Notes under the pieces: generated by a model
Seen by the model: the letters and a program-made list of their open reading frames with translations, nothing else
What the model was told of the DNA's origin: nothing
The model's database searches: none
NCBI GenBank assembly: GCA_048213135.1
Contig: PS015451.1
Span: 8,443-60,346, forward strand
DNA from: Reclinomonas americana ATCC 50394
Taxonomy: Eukaryota; Jakobida; Jakobea; Jakobida
Length of the DNA stretch: 51,904 nucleotides
Direction: 5' to 3'
Position numbers and translations under genes: made by a program
Shown: in pieces, positions 10,535 through 21,065 of the stretch
Layout: each line of letters starts with the position of its first letter
How positions within the stretch are numbered: position 1 is the stretch's first letter

Positions 10535-12089
10535 TCAGGCCTCCTTGACCGCGAAACGTACTTGCCTGAACGCCTGCACCGAGACGGACGAAGGGCCGCC
10601 AAACTCGTCGGCCGCCAGCGCAAAAATGTGCTCAAAATCGTCTCGATCCTCCACCAAGCCGGCCGCCGACGCAATCTCCCACAGCTCCTCTTTGGGCAGC
10701 GGCTGCACAAAGTCCTCCTCCATTACGTTGATGTGCGCGTATCTTGACGGCTGAATGACGCCCTTGGCGTTCGGCTCGCCACCATAGTTGGAGACGTCGG
10801 CCACCGAGCGGTGCTTCGGTGCCTGCACGTCGGTGCGGATGGTCGGCACACCAAAGATGCGCGTCTCCGGGCCCACGTTGCGGTATCCCGGTCGTGTGCT
10901 CCTGCCCAGTGTCGGATCCTCGGCGCTGGCATCCTCCTGTGCGTTGCCACGAAGGCACTCGGCCACACCCCACTCGCGATACTTGCTCGACGGTGCTCCA
11001 AACATGTGGTCTGGCGGCAGGCCGCGTGTGCCGAAACTGTGGGGAATGAGAGAGAGATGTGAGACAGAGAAGAAGCGAGGGGAATTCGGGAACACACACG
11101 AACCCGAGGTTCTTGGACCTGCCGAGCTCGTCCTTCATGTTCTGGGTGACGCCATGCAGCTTGGACACAATCTTGGTCTCCTTGGTGTTCGGATCGTCGG
11201 TCTTGAGGGCCTGTCGCACACCGTCGCGAATCACATTCGACTCGGTGCGACCAAAGCGGTGCGCCGACGGATCGACACCAGCCGACGACCAGTCGTAGCC
11301 TCGCTGCCGCTGCTCTCCAGGCGCATACGAGCCATGTGTGCGTCGGTACAACGCCAGCACCTCCTCGCTGCCGTCGGCGGGCGAATCCTCCGGATAGATC
11401 ACGTTCTTGGAGCTCTCCGACACCGGCACCGGCTTGCCGAACGAGAAGTCTTCCGAGTGCACTTCTTCCGGGAATGTGTGTCCACGAACCGCGGTGCTGC
11501 GAAGGAGAAAGAGCAGTCAGCGGACAGAGGGGAAAGAGGGAGGCGGGAGAAGGAGGGGGGAGTGAAATGAACGCAGCGAACATGAGCTCTGAGAAAGCAA
11601 CGGAGATATTGAACAGAAAGTGGCAGGAAGAAGAACAGATCTCCCTATGGTTCAACAGCAAGGAAGCACCCCCTTTCTTCCCTCTCCCTCTCCCTTCCTC
11701 ATCCCAAGTAGAAGAGCAGAAATGCGCAGCCAAACAAGCCCAGACAGAAGAGACAACTAAACAGACGAACCGACCAAGTGGCTCCTTCACATGCGACGCA
11801 TATCCAGACTCCTGCAGCTCCTGCATCTTCTCCACAATCGACGGACGCAGACCCGGCGCGACAGCCTCCTTGGCCTAATATAATGTACGACTTTCAGAAA
11901 ACCGAACACGTCCGCTGCTCTCTCTTCGCTCGCTCACACTCAACTGTGGCATTGAAGACGTTGGTGTGCCCAAAGCGCATGTCCGGCACCTCATCGTCTG
12001 CGCGTCCGTGGTGTCGCACAGTCACACCCGGTCGCTCAGCAAACGATCGGCGATATCTGTGTGAGTGAGGAAAACCGCCGTGAGAACAC

Positions 12090-12133
<44 letters not shown>

Positions 12134-12494
12134 GAGAGAGAGAGAGAGGAGGAGAGAGAGAGAGAGAGAGAGAGAGAGGAGGAGGAGGTAGTGTAGAAGA
12201 AGACGTACTACTACTCGTCGACGACGTCGTCGGTACGGGTACGGGTACGTACGTACGGTACGGTACGTACGGTGGTAGGGAGGACGNNNNNNNNNNNNNN
12301 NNNNNNNNNNNNNNNNNNNNNNNNNNNNNNNNNNNNNNNNNNNNNNNNNNNNNNNNNNNNNNNNNNNNNNNNNNNNNNNNNNNNNNNNNNNNNNNNNNNN
12401 NNNNNNNNNNNNNNNNNNNNNNNNNNNNNNNNNNNNNNNNNNNNNNNNNNNNNNNNNNNNNNNNNNNNNNNNNNNNNNNAGAGAGAGGGAGAGC

Positions 12495-12531
<37 letters not shown>

Positions 12532-12784
12532 TGAGGGAGAGTGTGTGAAAGAGACTCAACTTCTGCAGCTCTGGAGGGGTCACTGGTCGATCGTGTGAGG
12601 GAGGATCCACACATGCGCGTGCGCCTCCCTCGTCAGGTGCAACAGCGCGACCGGCCTGTGTGTGCACAATGAGCATACAGAGACAAGAAGAAGAGTGAGA
12701 GACAGAGAGAGAGAGAGACGCAACAAAGGGCAGGTGCGGGGTGGCATCAACAGGCGCGTGCTTGCGACCGTGCGGACGATGCAT
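10535..12784 (-). CDS. EFHB: EFHB (CFAP21), axonemal microtubule inner protein
   Basis: Exons: 12784-12752, 12655-12561, 12056-11945, 11874-11771, 11496-11104, 11036-10535 (TGA). Together they encode 412 aa and all junctions keep frame. Diagnostic EFHB features are EDFSFGKP, the PGEQRQRGYDW block, the repeated KNLGFGTRGLPPDHMFG pattern, RIFGVPTIRTDVQAP, SVADVSNYGGEPNAKGV, and a C-terminal degenerate EF-hand (RDDFEHIFALAADEFGG). In known systems EFHB lies inside doublet microtubules and on motile axonemes, so the organism should be flagellated. The product is shorter than vertebrate EFHB, which has a longer N-terminus. Donors are GTTGAT, GTTGAG (twice), GTTCGT (twice). The 12057-12560 intron holds the first assembly gap. 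The gene is convergent with 7TM-RGS (108 bp) and divergent from RPS4. Confidence 0.9.
12093..12286. repeat. (GA)n followed by GTAC/GGTAC repeats next to a gap
   Basis: GA dinucleotides run from about 12093 to 12178 with GGA interruptions. A tract built of GTAC, GGTAC and CGTCGAC-like units then runs to 12286, immediately before the gap. On the far side (12480-12540) the GA repeat resumes. The tract lies in an EFHB intron, and the gap size is therefore a repeat-driven estimate. Confidence 0.85.
12287..12479. other. Assembly gap (193 N)
   Basis: A run of N flanked on both sides by GA-rich repeat within an EFHB intron. Protein translations spanning it are meaningless. Confidence 1.
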
Positions 12785-12942
12785 TCTTCACACAAAGAGG
12801 CACAGAGAGAGAGGCAGAGAGAGAGAGACTAAAGAACGCTCACTAAGAACGTGCTCAACGGCGATGGACAGACGATGCCGCGCTCGCTCTGTCCGTATCT
12901 GTCTCACTTACACTTGGTCTCGATCGTAGACGCTGGCACAGA
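12785..12942. promoter_or_regulatory. Divergent promoter region of EFHB and RPS4
   Basis: Only 158 bp separate the EFHB start (12784, minus) from the proposed RPS4 start (12943, plus). The interval holds a short GAGA stretch (12806-12828) and a pyrimidine-rich segment CTCGCTCTGTCCGTATCTG before RPS4, a composition common near ribosomal-protein gene starts. No TATA box is evident. Confidence 0.45.
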
Positions 12943-14737
12943 ATGGTTTGTTGTTCTCCACTCCTTCCGCAGCAGCAGCAGTGCGAGACTATGTGTGTGT
13001 AGTGCGTCGTGCGTCGTGTGCTTTGTGCAAGAGGAAGAGTGAGAGGTGTTCTCCCAAGTGTGTGTTGTGCATGTCATGCATGACCTCCGTGCCTCGCCGC
13101 GCTTCACACCGCCTGCTCTCCACGATGCACTGCGTGTGTGTGTCTTGTGTGTGGCGTGTTTGCGTGTGTGTGTGAGAAAGTGTGGGCGGCAGCGAGGAGA
13201 CAAAAGAGTGCGAGTGTGTGTGTTACATGTGCGGTCATCACGCACATGTTGCACCGCCGGCGCGCGTACTTTGCTTCCCCGCCTTCACTCCGCTCACTGT
13301 GTGTCGTAATGCTCTATGCTCGTGTGGCCTCTGCGTGTGCGTATCTGTCTTGATGTTCAGTATCCTTCATGATGACTGCACACTCGCACGCTCGTCCATC
13401 TCTGTGCCTCTCTCCTTCCCACGCACGCATCTCGTAAGCACATGCTAGTGTCATTGTGTGCAATCAAAACCTCTGTTGTGCACTCGTGCTTGTTGTGTGT
13501 GGAGTGGGCATGTGCGGTGGCGATGTCGGCACTCACTCTTGCGCGCGCGCACGCACCACAGGCTCGTGGCCCGAAGAAGCACTTGAAGCGGCTGCACGCT
13601 CCCAAGCACTGGATGCTGGACAAGCTCGGCGGCGTGTGGGTTCGTTATTTCGGATGCACACAGCAATCATCATGAATAGGCGTGATGCTCACCACACGTC
13701 TCGTGGCACAGGCTCCCCGCCCGTCGTGCGGTCCGCACAAGCTGCGCGAGTCGATCCCTCTGATCGTGCTCCTCCGCAACCGCCTGAAGTACGCTCTGAA
13801 CAACAACGAGGCGCAGAAGATTGTCAGCACCCGCAACGTGTTGGTTGACGGCAAGGTCCGCACCGACAAGACCTTCCCGGCTGGCTTCATGGACGTGATC
13901 TCCATCCCCGCCACTGGCGACGTCTTCCGAGTCCTCTTCGACTCGAAGGGCCGCTTCCTCTTCCACCGCATTGACGAGAAGGAGTCGACGGTGAGTGTGA
14001 GAGGAGATGGGATGAGAAGAAGTGTGTGTGTTTCTTAGGAGGGGGCTGTGCACGTGATGAACCAGCGGAATATGGACTAGAGTTTCCGAGTCATACGGTG
14101 ACGAGAAATTCCTCATGGGCTGATGGGTGCCACAGCAAACACAATCTTTTGCATGTGTGTTGGGAGAGAGACAGTGTGTGTTTGTGTTGTTAATGATGTC
14201 GCAGCACACGTGATGGCGATGCTCACTCTTGTCTTCTTCTTGGTGTCACAGTTCAAGCTCGCCAAGGTCAAGAAGTCGTTCATGGGCACCAAGGCTGTGC
14301 CGACGATTGTGACGCACGATGGCCGCACCATCCGCTTCCCCAACCCCGACATCAAGGTCAACGACACCATCAAGATCGATCTGACCAAGAACGAGATTGT
14401 GGAGCACGTCAAGTGCACCAGCGGCGCTCTGGCCATGGTCACTGGTGAGCGCACGCTCGTGCTGCTCCATTTGCAGTCCCCACCTCTGTTCTCACTCTCT
14501 CTCTCTCTCACAGGCGGTGCCAGCATGGGCCGCGTCGGCGAGTTGTACCACGTCGAGCACCACGATGGTGGCTTCGACATGGCGTACCTGCGCGACAAGC
14601 GCGGGCACCAGTTCTGCACTCGTCTGTCGAACGTGTTTGTGATTGGCAAGGGCCACAGCTCGCTCGTCTCGCTCCCCAAGCAGGCAGGCGTGCGCCTCTC
14701 CATTCTGGAGGAGCAAGCCAAGCGCTACAAGAACTAA
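12943..14737 (+). CDS. RPS4: 40S ribosomal protein eS4
   Basis: Exons: 12943-12945 (ATG only, tentative), 13562-13639, 13712-13990, 14252-14444, 14514-14737 (TAA), 258 aa. From [20 protein letters not shown] onward the protein matches eS4 along its full length: the S4-like segment ([16 protein letters not shown]), [10 protein letters not shown], the KOW-containing C-terminal part ([17 protein letters not shown]) and the basic end. It is a core small-subunit protein in the cytosolic ribosome. Exon 2 begins exactly at codon 2, so the first exon must end at the initiator ATG. The only ATG directly followed by GT between the EFHB start and exon 2 is at 12943, which implies a 616-nt GT-rich first intron. 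Exon 2 uses a GTTCGT donor. The gene is convergent with the eIF4E gene, 186 bp apart. Confidence 0.93.
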
Positions 14738-14923
14738 TTCCACATCGCCACGGTGCCAGCCGACCCGATGTTCTGCGGCGATTGCTTACGAACCCATGCC
14801 AGCTCTCCGAACAAGACCTCCCGCAGGATATTAAAAAACCACAAAACACTTGCACATTGCTGCGCTACATTTTTCTTTTTTTAGGGGCTGACCAGAAAGA
14901 GAAAGAAGTGCCTTCCCCTATCG

Positions 14924-15731
14924 CTACCGGTGATCGGTGTGCTTCTTCTGCACCAGACCCGACGCATCGCGCAACCCCAACAGTCTGACCAATGTCGACC
15001 TGCACACACACACGAGGGAAGTGAGCACAGAACCAACAACAGCAAGCAAAGCATCAGCATCAGCACAAACACACGCAACTCAATGTCAGCCACCGCCGCC
15101 GCATTCTCCCGATCGCGTATCCACAGCTGCAACGAATCAAAGCCCTTTCGCACCGACACCACCGCACCACACACTTGATCACTCCACGGGAACTGGTCGC
15201 CGACAATCGCCAGCAACTGCACCCCCGCCACAATAAGCACACACACACACGGACACAGCGTGAGAGAGACGAGAGAACTTACCAAATCCTCCCAGTACTT
15301 GGTCACAAAGCCCTTGCGGACCTTGATCATCCAGTGCGCTCCGCCAGCGTTGGCCTCGTCCTCCCACAGCGGCTTGATGCCGTTCTTGAACATGGACAGG
15401 AAGCTGCCAGTCGGCAAGTCACCTGTGGTAACACGAGTGAGAGGGAGGGAGAGAGAGGTCATGTGTGTGTGTGTGCAAGTGTGTGTGCAAGAGTGTGCTT
15501 ATGTGTGCTCATGTGTGCATTGAGAGACGGACCTGGTCTGGTGAGGTACGAGTAGGCCACCCAGAACTCCTCGACCGTGTTGACGCGGCACACCTCGGTG
15601 AGCTCCTCGCCAAACGAGCCATGCCCAGCAGAGGAGGACTCTGACTCGAAGCGACTGGCGCCTGCGCCGGCCTCGTACCGCGTGAACCAGAACGACAGCG
15701 GAGAGGCGAGGGAGTGTGATACGTCGGTCAT
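14924..15731 (-). CDS. EIF4E2: Class II eIF4E (4EHP/eIF4E2-type cap-binding protein)
   Basis: Exons: 15731-15533, 15422-15283, 15216-15080, 14999-14924 (TAG), 183 aa. The eIF4E fold is complete: NTVEEFWVAYSYLTRPGDL, LSMFKNGIKPLWEDEAN, KYWEDLLLAIVGDQF, QVCGAVVSVRKGFDSLQLW and a C-terminal HTD. Class II character shows in the residues. The position equivalent to human eIF4E Trp43 is Leu (HSLASPLSFW), the position of Trp56 is Phe, and Trp102 is kept (PLWED). 4EHP binds the cap weakly without recruiting eIF4G and usually represses translation. Exon 3 ends at a GTTGCG donor confirmed by continuity with STLVRLLGL. An upstream in-frame ATG exists (15833), but the extension has no family resemblance. 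The gene shares a divergent promoter with the SDR gene. Confidence 0.92.
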
Positions 15732-15973
15732 TGTGTGTGCGTGAAAGGGAGAAGAGAGTAGGGATGGTGGATCAATGGATTTGCCTTGTTTGCGTTTGTG
15801 TGAGTGGACGGAGAATGTCGCTGGCGTTGGCACTGCGAGGTGCCTGGTTGTGGCTCAAGTTCCTCTTTTGTTGCGTGCATCATCCCCCCCAGCACAACGC
15901 GACTCACATCGAACACACTCTCATCCTCTCCCTCCCTTTCTCGCCCTCTCTTCTCTTCTCTCCAGTGAGCACC
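15732..15973. promoter_or_regulatory. Divergent promoter of eIF4E2 and SDR genes
   Basis: A 242-bp spacer between start codons at 15731 (minus) and 15974 (plus). The side near the SDR start is strongly pyrimidine-rich (CTCTCCCTCCCTTTCTCGCC). No other element is obvious. Confidence 0.4.
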
Positions 15974-17085
15974 ATGGTGTACTTTAGCGAACTGTGGTGG
16001 CGACTTCGCGGTTCGCCCAAGAAGGACCGCTTCACCGACGCCGAGGTCGCGCCACTCAAGAACGCCGTCGCCATTGTCACTGGCGGTGAGATGCACACGT
16101 GTGATGATTTTCGAGCGAAAAGTTCTCACACCCTCTCTCCCTTTTCACAGGCAATTGCGGCATTGGACTGGAGACGGCACGCGGGTTGGCGTTGCACGGG
16201 ATGCACGTGATCATCGCGTGCCGCAGTCTGGAGCGCGGTGCCGAGGCGGTGGCCGACATTGTGGGCAGTCTGGCGCCCGAGGCCAAGGATCGCGTCGAGT
16301 GCATGACGCTCGATTTGGTCTCGTTGCGGGGCGTCGAGGACTTTTGCCAGCGAGTGCGCGAGCGTCACCTGCCGCTGCGTGTGCTCGTCTGCAACGCAGG
16401 CATCTTTGCGGCGCCGTTTGGGAGCACGGCCGATGGGTTTGAATCGCATTTTGGGGTGAATCATCTGGGACACTTTGCGCTCGTCACGGGGCTCGCCGAT
16501 GAGCTGGCGCGCAATGCGCCGTCGCGAGTGGTGGTGGTGTCGTCGGATGTGCACGTCGGCGCCAGTGTGTTGCCGCTTGGCACGGCCGACGGTGTTGGTG
16601 AGGACCCACTCAGCGAGGCCGATCAGCTGCGCTACAATTCATCGCTGGCCTACGCCAACTCCAAGTTCTGCAACGTGGTGTTTGCCATCGAGGCCGACCG
16701 TCGACTGCGCGAGCGTGGCATCTACGTCAACTCGCTGCATCCGGGAATGTTGCGTGGCGCGCGCGTCGTGCACGGCGTCTGGAGGATGACGTTGCTGACT
16801 TTTCCTTGGTGCAGTGTGAATAGCAGTGTGATGCGCCACCTGCCGTGGCCGATTCCGCAGCTGTTGCGATTCATCGGCGACTACATTATGAAGAATCTGC
16901 GCGAAGGTGCGGCCACCAGCGTCTACTGCGCGCTGTCGCCCGATCTCGAACGCAGCGGTGGCGGCTACTTCAGCAACTGCAAGCGCGTAAAGTGCATTGC
17001 TCGTGCCACCGATCCCGAGGTCGGTCGCCGTCTGTGGGAGCAGAGTGCGGCACTCGTGGAAAAGGTTCTCGGCAAGCGTCGGTAG
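15974..17085 (+). CDS. Short-chain dehydrogenase/reductase, retinol-dehydrogenase/WWOX-like
   Basis: Exons: 15974-16085, 16151-16748, 16815-17085 (TAG), 326 aa. A Rossmann nucleotide-binding motif TGGNCGIG spans the first junction. It is followed by the ACRS segment typical of NADP-preferring members, DLVSL, CNAGIF, the GVNHLGHF stretch, the catalytic Ser (VVVSSDVH) and the YANSK active-site Tyr/Lys pair. The HPGI turn is completed only when a 66-nt intron with a GTTGCG donor (16749-16814) is removed. Reading through it is stop-free and in frame but spoils the conserved HPG-(V/I) region. The N-terminal MVYFSELWWRLRG is a hydrophobic lead that could anchor the enzyme to a membrane. The substrate is unknown. 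Only 84 bp separate its stop from the convergent gene. Confidence 0.9.
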
Positions 17086-17169
17086 CAGAGGCACTGGCGG
17101 GAGGGAGAAGGAGGACGCTGAACGCGATAAACATTACATTTCATTTCATTTTTCAAGTACAACACCCGG

Positions 17170-20100
17170 TCACTTTCCGGTGGTTCGCAACCACGGGGAG
17201 CAGAACTGCGCACAGCAGGGTGAGACGAGTGCCACCCCTCTCCTCTCATTCACGACGCACCTGGTTGGAGCAATGCTGGATGCGAATGTTGGAGCCGTAG
17301 CGGTAAAAGATGACCGGCAAGAAGTCACCTGAAGCGCCAGCAGTGAGTCAGCTTCCTTTCTATCTCTCCTCCACCATGCTCCACCAACTCACCGCCAATA
17401 GTGATCTGTGAGTAGCCGCCCACGCTGGAGTTGTTGACCAGGTCTCGATCGAGCTGGCGAATGTCGGCGGTGCTGCAGTCGAACGACGTGCAGCGCGCGA
17501 TGCGTAGCGCCAGCGTCGTCTGATGCTGGTACGAGATAATGGGGTAGCCGGTGGGCAGAATGGTGATGCTGGTGTACTGGCCCGAGATTGTCTCCTGGTC
17601 CACATTGTACAAGTTCGCCGCCGTGCAGTCGACATTCAAACAGGCCGCCACTCGAAGCATGTCATCGGCCTGCCCACCATCACATTGAGCTCCACCTCGC
17701 ACGCACAGAGTATCTACACACACACACGCACCTGGTACGACATGATCGGGTAACCGTTGGCGGCCAGCGTCATGGACAAAAAGTTGCCGGCGTTCAGACC
17801 GCCAAGCCCGTCGACCACCACCTCGTCCCAGTCGACGCAGAACGGATCGAGGCAGTGAATGACGTTGAGGTTGGAGTTGGTGTCATCAAAGAACGCAATA
17901 ATGGGGAAGCCGTCGACACCCACGGCGGTGTTGGTGAACAGGCCAATGTTTTCACCGAAACGCGAGGCCAGCACACGACGCGTCTGCCATTTGCCGTGAG
18001 CGAGGAGAAGAAAAGAGTAGAAAAAAACAGCACAGAGTCCTCCCTCTCTCTCTCTCTCTCCCCTTCTCTCGCTCTCAGTGCGATTGGCGCACGGTTGGAG
18101 TGCGCTGCATTTATGATAGCGTGGTGACAGGAGGTCGGCAAGGAGAAGAAAAGAGTAGAAGATACAGCCAGAGTCCTCGCTCCATTTTTTCACACTTTTC
18201 CCAACACGCAACGCAATCGGTGCTGAAAGGAGGTCGGCGAGAAGAAAAAAAGAGAAGGAAAAATGCAACACAGGGTCCATCCTTTCCTTGTCATTCTCTC
18301 CCTTTCCCAACACGCAATGCAATCAGTACTGAAAGGAAGTCGGCAAGAGTAGAAAAGATGCAGCACAGACTCCTCCTTTCTCCCTACAGCTCCCTCTCCT
18401 TGCCCTCCCTCTCCTCTCCCAACACGCAACAACAATACGACCAATGCACGACAAGAAGGCGGTGCACTTGCGACAGCGTAGTGAAAGGAGGTCCACGAGA
18501 GTAGAAAAAGAGTAGGAAAAGATACAGTACAGAGTCCACCATTTCCTTCTCATTCCCTCTCCTTCCAAACACGCAATGCGATCGGTGCACGGCATGCATG
18601 CGATACACGTTTGACAGCGGCACTTATAGGAGGTCGGCGAGATACAGCACAGACTCTTCCCTCTCCTTCCCCCCTCTCCTTCCCCTCCCTCTCCTTCTCC
18701 CCCCTCTCATCCCTCTCTCCTCCCTCTCCTTTCCCCAACACGCAACGACTGTGCGTCCGGTGCACGGCAGGGTGAGGTCGAGTGGATTGGTGCGCACACA
18801 CATGTTGTAGTGCGCAAACACCAAACTGCTCGACGCCTGATACGCCAAAATCGGGTTGCCGTCCAGCGCCAGTGCACCACTGACGTACTCGGCTCGGTCC
18901 GAGGTCAGCACCGCAAACGGTTCGCGCACCGAGCAGTCGCGCTTCAAGCAGATGAGTGCGCGCACGCTGAACGACGATCCGGCACGGTAGGGGAAGAACA
19001 CCATCGGCAATCCGTTATCACTCAGCATGATCGATGCATCCTGCGCGTGCGTGTGTGTGCCGTGTGCGAGAGGAATGGTGAGACGACATGCGACTGGCTT
19101 GGTGTGGTCGCACTGGCCGACGAACCGCGCCAGCTCGAATGGTGGTGGTGCCTTGCACCAGAATGGAGCGGAGGCGGTCATCGCACACTGCATTCTGGCA
19201 CACATCGAGCTCCAGAGAAATCGTGCCGGTGAGAGGGTTTTCGGCCGCGAAAATGAATACCACACGACTGGGTGACGGCGAGTAAGCACACTGCGAGTCG
19301 CAAACTCTAATCGAGGAGTGGCACTCACCCGTCGGTGCCCGTGGTGGTGCTGATCCAGCGTCCCACATTTAGACCCGGCACGACGACATTATTTAATCCG
19401 TAGCCTGCGGACGAGTGCGTGAGAGAGGAGGAGGGAACAACGATTCGTGCGCGTGTGTGAGCCAGCCGCACTGCTTACCGGGATTGGTCGAAAACGAGCC
19501 GGCCGACACGCCCGCCACGTACAGGTCACCGGCAATGTTGATGTTGCGTTTCATGGTCCACGAGGCCGACGACGCCAGTGTGTTTGTTGCGGAGCGATAT
19601 ATGGAGGGTATGGTGAGAGTTGAACTGGAGGGATCGTCGCCGTTGAGTGCGCCAATGTACACCTTTTTCGAGCCAAGAATCGTCATCGGGCCTTGCAGGA
19701 GAGAAATAAGAAATGTCATCGAGAAGTATGTGGAGAAGCCGCTTACTCCAGACACATACCCACAAAGTAATCGGTTCCGTTGCTGAACAAGGTCACATTC
19801 ACCTGCGCATTTGTTGACACAATATGGTCGGCCGCCATGGTGTTGTTGCGCAGCGGGTCTCTCGTGAGGTCGGCCAGCACACCAAAGCTGTACGTTCCAA
19901 CAGCAAAACTCGCTGCAAGAGGACGCACGTGAGAGACGATCGTACAAAGCAAAGCACACACACTTCATCGCTCACGCACACTTCACGATCAGGTTCGCTC
20001 CGACGCTGAGATCGTGCTGCACCTCGGTTGAATTCACACGCACAGACGACGAAATCGACATGTCCGTTCCGACGTGTGCAAGCGCGCTGGTGTAGACAAC

Positions 20101-21012
20101 TGGCGGTGATAGCACACTGATCTGAAAAACGAGCTTCTTGATCATGCGCAGCTGTCGGACTGTGCGAAAACAAGTAAAAAGGAGAGTACCACACGATCGA
20201 AGACACGTGCGTGCGCACAAACGAGACACACACCATCGGTGAAGCGGGCCGGGAAGAAGACACGAGGACTGCCGTTGAGATTCACAAACATGTTGAAATC
20301 GACCCCCGACGGCACCGCTGAAGTCGTGAGAATGATGCCTTTGTCAAGCGCAGCGGCCGTGGTCGAGTTGCTGGCGATGGTAGTGGGATCGTAGGCAATC
20401 ATCTGGTTGGTAGAAAACTGCATGGACTGCCCCGGATACATGCCCAGTGTGTAGCTAAAGCACGACGTGTCAGTGGACTGCAGTTTTTTCGAGCACACAC
20501 ACACATCAAGAGCGAAGAGACGCACGAATCGCCAGAAGTCATGGCAGCTCCCCGGCGCAACACGAGCACGGCACGATTGGCACTGTTTTCCGCCTTGAGC
20601 GTGACCTTGGCCGTGGCGCCGCCATCCACCGACTTGACTACTGCCGACACATCGTTGACGGAACCTTGACAGTACTAGACGGTGGGGGAGAAGGGAGCAT
20701 CAGAAGCGAGTGAGTCCATTCCTGTTCTCGGAGATACACACTTGCCAGGATACAGACACACACACGCACCATGATCGGCACATTGGTAATCAGGTTGACA
20801 GTGTCGAATGATAACTGCACATTGACACACATAAGTCAGCCTGCAGCTGCCACAAACTGCGGCGAATGACAGCCAATGGACGAACCACCGACTTTCCCGA
20901 ATTGTGCTTGATGGTGAGCACATCAAGATTCGTGTGCCGTATCAGAAACGCAGACGCGGATGAGATTTGCTGCAGTGTTATCATGCCGGTCGTCGCGTAG
21001 CGAAACTGCACA

Positions 21013-21065
<53 letters not shown>

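Noticed and set aside
20841-20880. A 29-nt intron ending GCCGCAG within the propeller gene
   Set aside because: It leads to an immediate TGA. The next acceptor (GTGCAG) gives a 71-nt intron and an open frame.
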